Source of the DNA: an uncultured Bacteroidales bacterium
GTDB lineage: Bacteria > Bacteroidota > Bacteroidia > Bacteroidales > P3
NCBI GenBank assembly: GCA_947176325.1
Contig: CAMWQD010000005.1
Location: 1 to 19,801 of the forward strand
Length of the DNA: 19,801 bases
Direction of reading: 5' to 3'
Each line of letters starts with the position of its first letter. The stretch's first letter is position 1. Of this stretch, positions 6,847 through 15,077 are shown in pieces. A program made the position numbers and the translations under genes. The notes under the pieces were generated by a model, which made no database searches, was not told the origin of the DNA, and saw only the letters and a program-made list of their open reading frames with translations.

Positions 6847-9342
6847 ATGAAACTCATATTTCGTTTTATCTTAATCGTTTCCGCCTTTTCGTTTCTGTGC
6901 TGCGGCTCTGTCTTCGGACAAAAGGGCTCCTACAGCGGAAAGGTGACGGAAAGAGGCACCGGAACCCCTATGGAGTTCGTCAATGTCCTTGTCTACGACA
7001 CCCTCACCCAAAAACTCGTCAAAGGAAGCGTGAGCGATGCCAACGGGCGTTTTTCCATAGACGACCTTCCTTTCGACCGTCCCCTGCAGGCCACGTTCTC
7101 TTCCATGGGCTACGCCACGCTAACCGGCAAGGTGTTCATTCTCTCCGCCCAGCGCCCCACCCAACAAGCCAACGACATAAAACTGGAAACCACCGCCAAA
7201 CTTCTCGACGCCGTCACCATTACCGGGCAGAAGCGCACTATCGAATACAGTCTCGACCGCAAGGTGGTGAATGTGGAGCAATCGTTGGTGAGCGAGGGCG
7301 GCACCGCGGTGGATATCTTGCAGAACGTGCCCTCCATCAACGTGGACGACGAGGGCAACATCTCGATGAAAGGCAGTGAAAGCGTCACCATATTGATAGA
7401 CGGCCGCCCCGCCTCCTTCTCCGGACTGGGGCTCGACCAACTCTCGGCGGCCAACATCGCCAACATCGAAATCATCTCCAATCCCTCCGCCAAATACAAC
7501 CCCGAAGGCACCTCCGGCATCATCAACATCATCACCAAGGAACGCAAGGATACCGAAATCAACGGCAACGTCTACGCTTCCACCTCCACGGCCAACCGCC
7601 ACAGTCTGGGCGCCAACCTCAGTTTCGGCCTCAAGAAAGTGACCCTTTTCACCAATGTGGACGTCAACTACCGAAGCCGCGAATCGGTGAGCAGTTCGCT
7701 GCGCGTCAGCCAACGCGGCGACAATCCCGACCCCGCCTACATCAACGACAATATGCAGAAGGAAATATCGGGGCCTTCCTTGGGCATGCACGGAGGTCTC
7801 GGCGGCAAGGTGCAGGCAGGCGCGGATTTCCGCATCAATGCCAACAACTCCCTTCTGATAAGCGGAACCTTCGAGGGCTGGAACAATCACCGCGACAACG
7901 CCTACCGCGAAAGCCGCACTTTCAGCTACAACAGCGACCTGCCCCTCGAGGAACACGACATTCTCCTTATGGGAACCTCCTCGTCGAGCTCCGAGAACCG
8001 CTTGGGCGGACAAGGCGCGCTCTCCTACAAACACAAGTTCGCCAAACCTCAGGAAGAGCTCACTTTCGACGCCACGGTCAACTATCACACGCCCGACGAG
8101 CGCTCCACCAACTATCAGAAACTCATCAACACCTACCCCGCCGACACCAACATCACCACGCAGACGGTAGACAACCAGCGCAGGAACATCGGTTTCGACG
8201 CCCAGCTGAACTATATTCACCCCTTCAACGAAAAACTGAGCCTGGAGGTGGGCTATCAGGCCAAACTGGAGGCGCAGGCCACGCGCAGTCTGTATGATTC
8301 GCGCCTGAACCAGTATCAGGACACCTCCATCAATTTCGACTATATCTCCCACAACCACGGCATCTACGCCAACCTCATGGGTAAGTTCGGAAACTTCTCG
8401 TTTCAGGTGGGGGGACGCATGGAGGGCGACTTCATGACCGCCGAGAAACGCACCGAGCGGGGCGACACCTCCTTTTCCTACACGCGTTTCCGTTTCTATC
8501 CCGCCGTGCACCTTTCCTACAAAATCGGCAAGATGCAGGAACTCCAGCTCAGCTACAGCCGCCGTGTCAACCGCCCCGGCCCGTGGAACCTCGACCCTTA
8601 TGTAGACTACAGCAACTACCCTTCGTCTATCCGCTACGGTAATCCCGACCTCAAGCCGCAGGACATCCATTCGATAGAGTTGAATTACTCGCTGTTCGTC
8701 AAGAATTCGTCGGTGTTCGTAACGGTCTACTACCGGCACATGACCGACCTCATACGCCGCTATCAATTTGAATCCATCGACGATAATTCGGGAGAAATAT
8801 TGATGAACAGCACCTTCCGCAACTACGCCAAGGGCAATACCTACGGCGTGGATATAGCCTACGAACAGCAGCTGCTCAAATGGTGGCGCATGGGGCTCAC
8901 CGGGAGCCTCTATCAGAACAACACGCGCGACAAGGGTGCCGATGCCTCCACGTCCACCGAGGGATTGAGCTACAACGTGCGTTTCAACACCACGATGAAC
9001 CTGCCCTTGGCGTTTACCTTGCAGTTCACCTGCCGCTACAACGGGCCTTCGTATTGGGCGCAGACCAAGTTCGACTGGAATGTGTCGGGCGAAATTGCCT
9101 TGCGCAAGTCGTTCTTTCAGAAACGTTTGAATGTGGGATTGCGGGTGAGCGACCTTTTCCATACCCAACGGTGGAACAGCACCGTAACGGGCGAAGGGTT
9201 CGTATCGCAACGCAAGAGCCGCGCCAAGAATTCCACCGCCCTCTACATCACCGCTTCGTATAAAATCAACAAGGGTTTTCAGGAGCGCAACCGGAACCGT
9301 GGGGGCGGGAACGAGGATAGTATGGATATGTACGAAATGTAG
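6847..9342 (+). CDS. TonB-dependent-receptor-like outer-membrane beta-barrel protein
   Basis: An 831-residue outer-membrane protein. A signal peptide (about 1-25, ending ...SVFGQ) is followed by a CarboxypepD_reg-like beta-sandwich (about 27-113, GKVTERGTGTPMEFVNVLVY ... GRFSIDDLP). The TonB plug follows (about 125-235, AVDILQNVPSINVD, ILIDGRPAS, IEIISNPSAKYNPEGTSGIINI), then a long strand-rich barrel that fits the OMP_b-brl_3-type family. The C-terminus is Gly/Asn-rich (NRGGGNEDSMDMYEM) and does not end in an aromatic residue. I chose the ATG at 6847 because it begins the signal peptide; the frame opens earlier at 6796 inside the previous gene. No SusD partner is adjacent, so a polysaccharide-uptake role is not indicated. 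The substrate is unknown; peptides, siderophores or other nutrients are possible. It ends in TAG, 2 bp before the next gene. Confidence 0.92.
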   Translation: MKLIFRFILIVSAFSFLCCGSVFGQKGSYSGKVTERGTGTPMEFVNVLVYDTLTQKLVKGSVSDANGRFSIDDLPFDRPLQATFSSMGYATLTGKVFILSAQRPTQQANDIKLETTAKLLDAVTITGQKRTIEYSLDRKVVNVEQSLVSEGGTAVDILQNVPSINVDDEGNISMKGSESVTILIDGRPASFSGLGLDQLSAANIANIEIISNPSAKYNPEGTSGIINIITKERKDTEINGNVYASTSTANRHSLGANLSFGLKKVTLFTNVDVNYRSRESVSSSLRVSQRGDNPDPAYINDNMQKEISGPSLGMHGGLGGKVQAGADFRINANNSLLISGTFEGWNNHRDNAYRESRTFSYNSDLPLEEHDILLMGTSSSSSENRLGGQGALSYKHKFAKPQEELTFDATVNYHTPDERSTNYQKLINTYPADTNITTQTVDNQRRNIGFDAQLNYIHPFNEKLSLEVGYQAKLEAQATRSLYDSRLNQYQDTSINFDYISHNHGIYANLMGKFGNFSFQVGGRMEGDFMTAEKRTERGDTSFSYTRFRFYPAVHLSYKIGKMQELQLSYSRRVNRPGPWNLDPYVDYSNYPSSIRYGNPDLKPQDIHSIELNYSLFVKNSSVFVTVYYRHMTDLIRRYQFESIDDNSGEILMNSTFRNYAKGNTYGVDIAYEQQLLKWWRMGLTGSLYQNNTRDKGADASTSTEGLSYNVRFNTTMNLPLAFTLQFTCRYNGPSYWAQTKFDWNVSGEIALRKSFFQKRLNVGLRVSDLFHTQRWNSTVTGEGFVSQRKSRAKNSTALYITASYKINKGFQERNRNRGGGNEDSMDMYEM

Positions 9343-9344
9343 CC

Positions 9345-9959
9345 ATGAAGATTATCTGCATCGGTCAAAACTACCGCGAGCATATCAAGGAGCTGGGCAG
9401 TGCCGTTCCGACGGCGCCCGTTTTCTTCTGCAAACCCGACACGGCACTGCTGCTGCGCAACCGGCCTTTCTACATTCCCGATTTTACGCATAACCTGCAC
9501 TACGAAACCGAGTTGGTGCTCCGTATCGGCAAGGTGGGGAAAAACATCGCGCCCAAATTCGCCTTGTCTTATGTGGACGCGCTTACGTTAGGCTTCGATT
9601 TCACGGCGCGCGACTTGCAGGAAGACTGCCGCAAGGCGGGTTTGCCGTGGGAGGTGTGCAAGGCCTTCGACAATTCGGCGGCCATAGGCGAATTCCTCCC
9701 CGTGGGCGATTTTCCGCAAGGCCCCGATCATATTCATTTTGAGATGAAATGCAACGGCGAAATACGGCAAAGGGGCAACACCGAAGACATGATTTTCAAC
9801 GTGCCCACCCTTATTTCGTATGTGTCTCGTTTCTTCACGCTCCGCACCGGCGACTACATCTTCACCGGAACGCCCCCCGGCGTAGGCCCCGTCTCTATCG
9901 GCGACAAATTAGAAGCCACCCTCGAAGGCCACCCCGTATTGCGGTGTGAGATAAAGTGA
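9345..9959 (+). CDS. Fumarylacetoacetate hydrolase family protein
   Basis: A 204-residue cytoplasmic enzyme of the FAH superfamily, the group containing FAHD1-type acylpyruvases / oxaloacetate decarboxylases and 2-hydroxyhepta-2,4-diene-1,7-dioate isomerases. Metal ligands are visible as Glu54 and Glu56 (HYETELVLRIG) and Asp85 (GFDFTARDLQ). The C-terminal TGTPPGVGPVSIGD loop is characteristic. It is a minimal single-domain form, close to FAHD1 length. The exact substrate cannot be read from sequence; no aromatic-degradation genes are nearby, so an acylpyruvase-like housekeeping role is more likely than homoprotocatechuate breakdown. It starts 2 bp after the receptor stop, implying coupling, and its 3' end converges on the membrane-protein gene with 23 bp between. 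Confidence 0.9.
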   Translation: MKIICIGQNYREHIKELGSAVPTAPVFFCKPDTALLLRNRPFYIPDFTHNLHYETELVLRIGKVGKNIAPKFALSYVDALTLGFDFTARDLQEDCRKAGLPWEVCKAFDNSAAIGEFLPVGDFPQGPDHIHFEMKCNGEIRQRGNTEDMIFNVPTLISYVSRFFTLRTGDYIFTGTPPGVGPVSIGDKLEATLEGHPVLRCEIK

Positions 9960-9982
9960 GGTAGAAATTTAGCGGGGCAGTC

Positions 9983-10408
9983 CTAAACCACCAATGCATA
10001 GCCGGCGAAGGGGGCGGCGAAGATGATGAGATAAATCAGCGAGATCCACGGTTGATAGCGAACATAGAACTCCTTGAACGACAAGCGCCACGGATGTTTA
10101 ATCAGCACCCACGCAACGAGGTCGAACACGATGCAGATGCCCGCCCAAAGCAGGCCGGTGCAAAGAGCGGCCTGCCACGTCGGGTCGGCCAGACTCCGCA
10201 TATACAACCAGCCTGCAATCGGATAGAGCGCTAAATTATAGAGCGGATGCCACGGCTTGGTTTTCTCGTAGGCCTCGCCCATGTCGTGTTCGTTCATCGG
10301 CTCCATGTGCAGCACGTAGATATTGTATACGCAGTGCAAGACGCCGACAACCGTCGCAACGACATAAGCCGCCCAAAACCAAAGCATCGATAGTCCGAAA
10401 TTCTCCAT
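9983..10408 (-). CDS. Small four-helix membrane protein, unknown function
   Basis: A 141-residue hydrophobic protein with four likely transmembrane segments: MLWFWAAYVVATVVGVLHCV, LYNLALYPIAGWLYM, WQAALCTGLLWAGICIVFDL, and SLIYLIIFAAPFAGYALVV. A polar loop (EPMNEHDMGEAYEKTKPWH) lies between the first two, and a basic/aromatic segment (KHPWRLSFKEFYVRYQ) lies between the last two. No family recognised. It starts 3 bp after the thrS stop, so it is very probably translated as the last gene of the long minus-strand operon. It ends in TAG. Confidence 0.75.
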   Translation of the reverse strand: MENFGLSMLWFWAAYVVATVVGVLHCVYNIYVLHMEPMNEHDMGEAYEKTKPWHPLYNLALYPIAGWLYMRSLADPTWQAALCTGLLWAGICIVFDLVAWVLIKHPWRLSFKEFYVRYQPWISLIYLIIFAAPFAGYALVV

Positions 10409-10411
10409 TCC

Positions 10412-12373
10412 CTACGCTTCTTCCACGCTTTCCTTCCGGATTTCCTTCGTGCGGATTTCCTCGCAGATTTGATCGGCAAACGCGTTCAAGGTGGTGCTTC
10501 CCTCGTCGCCTTTAAAACGGCTCCACAACGAAATGGTATTTTCTTCCACCTCTTTCTGTCCCACAATAATCAGATAAGGAATGCGCTCGTTGCGCGCGTC
10601 GCGGATTTTACGCCCGATTTTCTCGGCACGATGATCCACTTCCGTCAGAACGCCCCGTTTCTTGAGGTCTGCGGCCACCGTATCGGCATAGTCGAAGAAC
10701 TTTTCCGAGATAGGCAGCACGCGCACCTGTTCGGGACACAGCCACGTGGGCAGTTTACCGGCATATTTCTCCACCAACCAGGCCAAGGTGCGTTCATAGC
10801 AACCGATACTGGTGCGGTGAATGATATACGGACGCACACTCTCGCCGTTCTGGTCGATATAGGTCATATCGTACTGATAGGCCAGCAAAGCGTCCCACTG
10901 CACGGTAATCATCGTATCTTCCTTGCCATACACGTTCTTGGCGTTGATATCCACCTTGGGGCCGTAGAAAGCCGCCTCGCCGTCGTCTTCCACAAAAGGA
11001 ATGTCGAGCGAAACAAGGATTTCGCGGATGCTGTCCTGCGTCTTTTCCCAAACTTCGGGTTCGCCGATGTATTTGGCCCGGTTGTTCGGATCCCATTTGG
11101 AGAGGTGATAGGTGACATCTTCCTGCAGACCGAGCGTGGTGAGGATGTATTTGGCCAAGGCGAGACATCCCTTGAATTCCTCCACCATTTGGTCGGGACG
11201 CACAATCAGATGCCCTTCCGCAATGGTGAACTGACGCACGCGGGTAAGCCCGTGCATCTCTCCCGAATCTTCGTTGCGGAACAGCGTGGACGTTTCGCTG
11301 TAACGGCAAGGCAGATCGCGGTAGGATTTCGGCGTTGCCTTATACACATAGTATTGGAAAGGACACGTCATGGGGCGCAGGGCGAACACATCGCCGTCTT
11401 TCTCGGGATTGCCTATCACGAACATACCGTCGCGGTAATGATCCCAGTGGCCCGAAATCTTATAGAGGTCGCTCTTGGCGAAAAGCGGCGTCTTGGTGCG
11501 GGTGTAGCCCCATTGGTTGTCTTCGAGGTCTTCCACCCAACGTTGCAGCGTCTGAATGATTTTCGCGCCCTTGGGCATCAGCAACGGAAGCCCCTGCCCT
11601 ATCACGTCCACGGTGGTGAACAATTCCATTTCGCGGCCAAGCTTGTTGTGGTCGCGGTTCTTGATGTCTTCCAAATGTTGCAGGTAGGCGTCCAAATCCT
11701 CTTTGGTGAAGAACGCCGTGCCGTGGATACGCGAAAGGCTGTGGTTGTTCTTGTCGCCCCGCCAGTAGGTATTGGAGGAGGCAAGCAGTTTGAAAGCCTT
11801 TATCTGATTGACATACAAAAGGTGCGGCCCCGTGCAGAGGTCGGTGAAATCGTCTTGGGTATAGAGCGTGATCCGTTCCCCTTCGGGTATGGCGTCCAGC
11901 AACTCCACCTTGTAGGTCTCGCCCATGTCCTGCATCAGCTTCCGCGCTTCGTCGCGCGATACTTCGGTGCGCGTGATGCGGGGATTCTTCTTGATGATGG
12001 ACTTCATTTCCTTCTCGATTTGCTCCAACTGTTCCTTGTCGAAAGGAGGACAGTCGAAATCGTAGAAGAAACCTTCGTCGGTGGCGGGGCCGATAGTAAC
12101 CTTGGCCTGCGGATAAAGATGCTTCACCGCTTCGGCCATGATATGGGCGCAGGTATGACGGAGAATCTTAAGGGCTTCGGGGGTGCCTATCCTTACAAGT
12201 TCAAAAGCGGTGTCTTCCGTAACAATCGTTCGCAAATCCACAATCTTGCCGTCTTTCTTCGCGGCACAGAATTCCTTGAGCAAATCTTTGTTGACGGATA
12301 TCAAGCCGTCCACAATGGAACACGGAGAGGCTTGCTGCGCCTTTCCGTATTCACCAAAATCCAACGTAATCAT
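10412..12373 (-). CDS. thrS: Threonyl-tRNA synthetase
   Basis: A 653-residue class II aminoacyl-tRNA synthetase that charges tRNA-Thr. Order: TGS domain (about 1-62), second N-terminal editing domain (about 65-230, with HTCAH at 73-77 and DLCTGPH at 178-184, the editing metal-site motif), catalytic core (about 245-540) and anticodon-binding domain (about 548-640). The zinc ligands are placed at Cys337 (MTCPFQYY), His388 (AEGHLIV) and His519 (IIHRTS). Motif 2 lies in RYSETSTLFRNEDSGE and motif 3 in IGCYERTLAWLVEKYAG. A Shine-Dalgarno-like AAAGGAG lies just before the ATG. The TGS start (MITLDFGEYGKAQQ) departs from the common MIKITFPDG pattern. infC, rpmI and rplT, common downstream partners, are absent. 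It lies 28 bp after pgk. Confidence 0.96.
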   Translation of the reverse strand: MITLDFGEYGKAQQASPCSIVDGLISVNKDLLKEFCAAKKDGKIVDLRTIVTEDTAFELVRIGTPEALKILRHTCAHIMAEAVKHLYPQAKVTIGPATDEGFFYDFDCPPFDKEQLEQIEKEMKSIIKKNPRITRTEVSRDEARKLMQDMGETYKVELLDAIPEGERITLYTQDDFTDLCTGPHLLYVNQIKAFKLLASSNTYWRGDKNNHSLSRIHGTAFFTKEDLDAYLQHLEDIKNRDHNKLGREMELFTTVDVIGQGLPLLMPKGAKIIQTLQRWVEDLEDNQWGYTRTKTPLFAKSDLYKISGHWDHYRDGMFVIGNPEKDGDVFALRPMTCPFQYYVYKATPKSYRDLPCRYSETSTLFRNEDSGEMHGLTRVRQFTIAEGHLIVRPDQMVEEFKGCLALAKYILTTLGLQEDVTYHLSKWDPNNRAKYIGEPEVWEKTQDSIREILVSLDIPFVEDDGEAAFYGPKVDINAKNVYGKEDTMITVQWDALLAYQYDMTYIDQNGESVRPYIIHRTSIGCYERTLAWLVEKYAGKLPTWLCPEQVRVLPISEKFFDYADTVAADLKKRGVLTEVDHRAEKIGRKIRDARNERIPYLIIVGQKEVEENTISLWSRFKGDEGSTTLNAFADQICEEIRTKEIRKESVEEA

Positions 12374-12401
12374 GACTCCTTTGTTTTTATCGTAACTCCC
12401 T

Positions 12402-13595
12402 TTACTCCGCTATCGCGGCCACTCCGGGAAGCGTTTTTCCTTCGAGGTATTCGAGCATGGCGCCGCCGCCGGTGGAAACGTAGGAAAGCGACTTGGCCAG
12501 CCCCAATTTATTGGCTGCGGCCACCGAATCACCGCCGCCCACCGCCGTGTAGCCTCCGCGCTCGGTCACCTGCCCGATGCAACGGCCTATCTGCAAGGTG
12601 CCTTCGCTGAAGTTCGCCATTTCGAACACGCCGAGAGGGCCGTTCCAAAGCACGCTTTTCGAAGCATTTATCACCTCGCTGAATTCCTTAATGGTATCGG
12701 GGCCGATGTCCATGCCCATCCAGCCCGAGGAAATGGCGTGCGTGGGCATCACCTTGCGGTTGGCATCGTTGTCGAACTTGTCGGCGCAGAGCGTATCGGA
12801 GGGGAGGTATAACTTCACGTTCTTACGCTTGAAATCCTCCACAATCTCGCAGGCCGTGGCCAGTTTGTCGTCTTCCACAAGCGAGTCGCCGATGCTGCCG
12901 CCCATGGCCTTGATGAACGTATAGGCCATGCCGCCGCCGATAATCAGCGAATCCACCTTGTCGGCCAGATTCTTCAGCACGTCTATCTTGCTCGACACCT
13001 TCGCCCCGCCGATCACCGCCGTGAAAGGATGTTCGGCTCCGTGCAGAAGTTTCTCGAGATTGGTGATTTCGTTTGCCATAAGGTAGCCGAAATACTTGTC
13101 TTTCGGAAAGAATTTGGCGATGACGGCCGTGGAGGAATGCGCGCGGTGCGCGGCTCCGAAAGCGTCGTTCACATAGGCATCGCCCAACTTGGCCAAATAG
13201 GAGGCAAAGGCTTCGTCGCCCTTGGTTTCACCCTTTATGAAACGCAGGTTCTCGAGCAACAGCACTTCGCCGGGGCGGAGTTCCTGCGCGGCCTTCACGG
13301 TTTGTTCGGTGAAAGCGTCCTGATGAAAATGAACCGGACAGGAAAGCGTCTTCTTCAGGTAGTCGGCCACGGGAGCAAGGCTGAATTCTTCCTCAAAGCC
13401 CGTGCCGGCGGGACGGCCGAGGTGCGACATCAGAATCACCGCCGCCCCGTCTTTCAACAATTTGTTGATGGTGGGCAGGCACTCGCGGATACGGGTGTCG
13501 TCGGTAATCTGTCTGTCTTTGTTGAGGGGCACGTTGAAATCACAACGCACAAGCACCTTTTTTCCTTGAAAGTCTGCGCTTTCAATAGTCTTCAT
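12402..13595 (-). CDS. pgk: Phosphoglycerate kinase
   Basis: A 397-residue glycolytic enzyme that transfers phosphate from 1,3-bisphosphoglycerate to ADP. Visible signatures: KKVLVRCDFNVP (12-23), SHLGRP (about 57-62), ENLRF, NDAFGAAHRAHSS, GGAKVSSKIDVLKNL, and the C-terminal nucleotide-binding GGGDSVAAANKLGL and STGGGAMLEYLEG. The length is normal for bacterial PGK (~390-400). The frame opens at 13649, but MKTIESADFQ at 13595 matches the usual family start; an ATG two codons earlier (13601) is an alternative. It lies 44 bp downstream of mpl with an A/T-rich leader. A one-mismatch -7-like box (TATCTTCG, 13635-13628) could give a secondary internal promoter, but no -33 is visible. Confidence 0.97.
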   Translation of the reverse strand: MKTIESADFQGKKVLVRCDFNVPLNKDRQITDDTRIRECLPTINKLLKDGAAVILMSHLGRPAGTGFEEEFSLAPVADYLKKTLSCPVHFHQDAFTEQTVKAAQELRPGEVLLLENLRFIKGETKGDEAFASYLAKLGDAYVNDAFGAAHRAHSSTAVIAKFFPKDKYFGYLMANEITNLEKLLHGAEHPFTAVIGGAKVSSKIDVLKNLADKVDSLIIGGGMAYTFIKAMGGSIGDSLVEDDKLATACEIVEDFKRKNVKLYLPSDTLCADKFDNDANRKVMPTHAISSGWMGMDIGPDTIKEFSEVINASKSVLWNGPLGVFEMANFSEGTLQIGRCIGQVTERGGYTAVGGGDSVAAANKLGLAKSLSYVSTGGGAMLEYLEGKTLPGVAAIAE

Positions 13596-13639
13596 ATTCA
13601 TAACTGAAAGGGTTTTCTTTATATGAGCGAAGATACGAA

Positions 13640-15031
13640 TTATTTGCAATTTTCTTGAATACGCGCAATTTGTAAGGCCAAAGCCTTTTCATCCACTCCG
13701 TCGAAATTGCCCGAAGTCATCCACAACAGGTTGGCGTTCTTCCAATCCATTTTCTTGAGTTCGCGCACCAAGGCCGCACTGTCGGAGAACACCCGCAGCG
13801 CCGGACAGTCGAAAGCCTCGAAAACCGTATCTTCCGAAATCGCCTCCAACTTCTTATGTTCCACCGCTTTCGGATTGAAATAAACCATAGGCACATCGGC
13901 TTGGTTCATGCAACCTTTATAATGCGGAAAGAAAGCCTTGCTCAAACTGCTGAACGTATGCAATTCCATACAGGCCACCAATTTGCGGTCGGGATATTGT
14001 TCCTTTACGGCGGCTATCGTGGCACTCAGTTTGGAGGGGGAATGCGCGAAATCCTTGAACACGCTCACTTTTTCCGTCTTGTTGTCGGCGATTTTCTCCA
14101 AACGGCGGGAAGCGCCTTCAAAACTTGCAATGGCCTGCAAGAAAGCCTCGTCCCCTATGCCCAGACAACGGCACACGCTCCATGCGGCATCTATATTCTG
14201 CATATTGTGCCGTCCGAACACTTTCATCGGATAGTCCTTGCCTTCGAAATGCAACACACAGGCTTCGTCCTGCACACTGTAGGAGGGCACGCGATAAGGC
14301 ATCCGCTTCACGTCGGAACGGGTGGCGGAAAGCCCCTCGCCGATTTTCTTCACTTCGGGATCGCCTTCAAAATACGCCAGAACGCCGCCCGGCATAATGC
14401 TTTCGGCAAAGATGCGGAACTGTTCGGTATAGTTCTCAAACGTGGGGAAAACGTTGATGTGATCCCATGCGATACCGTTTATCACCGCTATATCGGGGTG
14501 ATAGAGATGGAATTTGGGGCGGCGGTCTATGGGGGATGTGAGATATTCATCGCCCTCAATCACCATGACGCGGGCGGTTTGGCTAAGGCGCACCATGATG
14601 TCGTAGCCGGCCAACTGCGCGCCCACCATATAGTCGCATTCCATGCCCGCTTTCTTCAACACATGGAGAATCATGGCCGTAACCGTGGTCTTTCCGTGGC
14701 TTCCGCCTATCACCACGCGCTTCTTATCCTTGCTTTGTTCGTAGAGATATTCGGGATAGGAATAAATCTTGAGGCCGAGTTCCTTGGCGCGCAAGAGTTC
14801 GGGATTGTCCTCGCGGGCGTGCATGCCGAGAATCACGGCATCCAAATCCGGAGTAATCTTTTCGGGATGCCAGCCTTCGTCGGCGGGCAGGAGGTTGTAG
14901 CGGGCCAAACGAGAACGGGCGGGTTCGAAAATCTCATCGTCCGAACCGCTCACTTCATATCCTTTCAAATGCAGCGCCATCGCCAAATTGTGCATCGCAC
15001 TGCCTCCAACGGCCACAAAATGTACTTTCAT
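13640..15031 (-). CDS. mpl: UDP-MurNAc tripeptide ligase (Mpl, muropeptide recycling)
   Basis: A 463-residue cytoplasmic Mur-ligase-family enzyme. Mpl joins UDP-N-acetylmuramate to recovered L-Ala-gamma-D-Glu-meso-DAP tripeptide during peptidoglycan recycling. Features: N-terminal glycine loop VAVGGSAMHNLA (7-18), P-loop SHGKTTVTAM (111-120), EGDEYLTSPIDRRPKF, NGIAWDHINVFPTFENY, GRHNMQNIDAAW and DFAHSPSK in the C-terminal domain. The EGDEY and AWDHINVFP signatures favour Mpl over MurC. A good Shine-Dalgarno-like AAAGGAA lies about 8 bp before the ATG. It is 46 bp downstream of the transketolase C-terminal gene, within the same run. Its presence implies meso-DAP type peptidoglycan. Confidence 0.92.
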   Translation of the reverse strand: MKVHFVAVGGSAMHNLAMALHLKGYEVSGSDDEIFEPARSRLARYNLLPADEGWHPEKITPDLDAVILGMHAREDNPELLRAKELGLKIYSYPEYLYEQSKDKKRVVIGGSHGKTTVTAMILHVLKKAGMECDYMVGAQLAGYDIMVRLSQTARVMVIEGDEYLTSPIDRRPKFHLYHPDIAVINGIAWDHINVFPTFENYTEQFRIFAESIMPGGVLAYFEGDPEVKKIGEGLSATRSDVKRMPYRVPSYSVQDEACVLHFEGKDYPMKVFGRHNMQNIDAAWSVCRCLGIGDEAFLQAIASFEGASRRLEKIADNKTEKVSVFKDFAHSPSKLSATIAAVKEQYPDRKLVACMELHTFSSLSKAFFPHYKGCMNQADVPMVYFNPKAVEHKKLEAISEDTVFEAFDCPALRVFSDSAALVRELKKMDWKNANLLWMTSGNFDGVDEKALALQIARIQENCK

Positions 15032-15077
15032 CGGTCTGTTCCTTTATTTCTTACTTCGGCTGAAAATCCCCTCGTTT

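Noticed and set aside
7120..9210. 696-codon minus-strand open frame antisense to the outer-membrane receptor
   Set aside because: The plus strand is an unmistakable receptor; the His/Val/Gly-rich antisense translation is typical of a shadow frame.
9960..9982. Bidirectional terminator between the FAH gene and the membrane-protein gene
   Set aside because: Neither the 23-bp gap nor the flanking bases show a stem with a T-run.
12374..12401. T-box or leader regulation of thrS
   Set aside because: The 28-bp gap to pgk is far too short for a T-box, and no thrS-like leader hairpin can fit.
10469..12610. 713-codon plus-strand open frame antisense to thrS
   Set aside because: It mirrors the thrS codons and runs across the thrS-pgk junction; its translation has no plausible domain.
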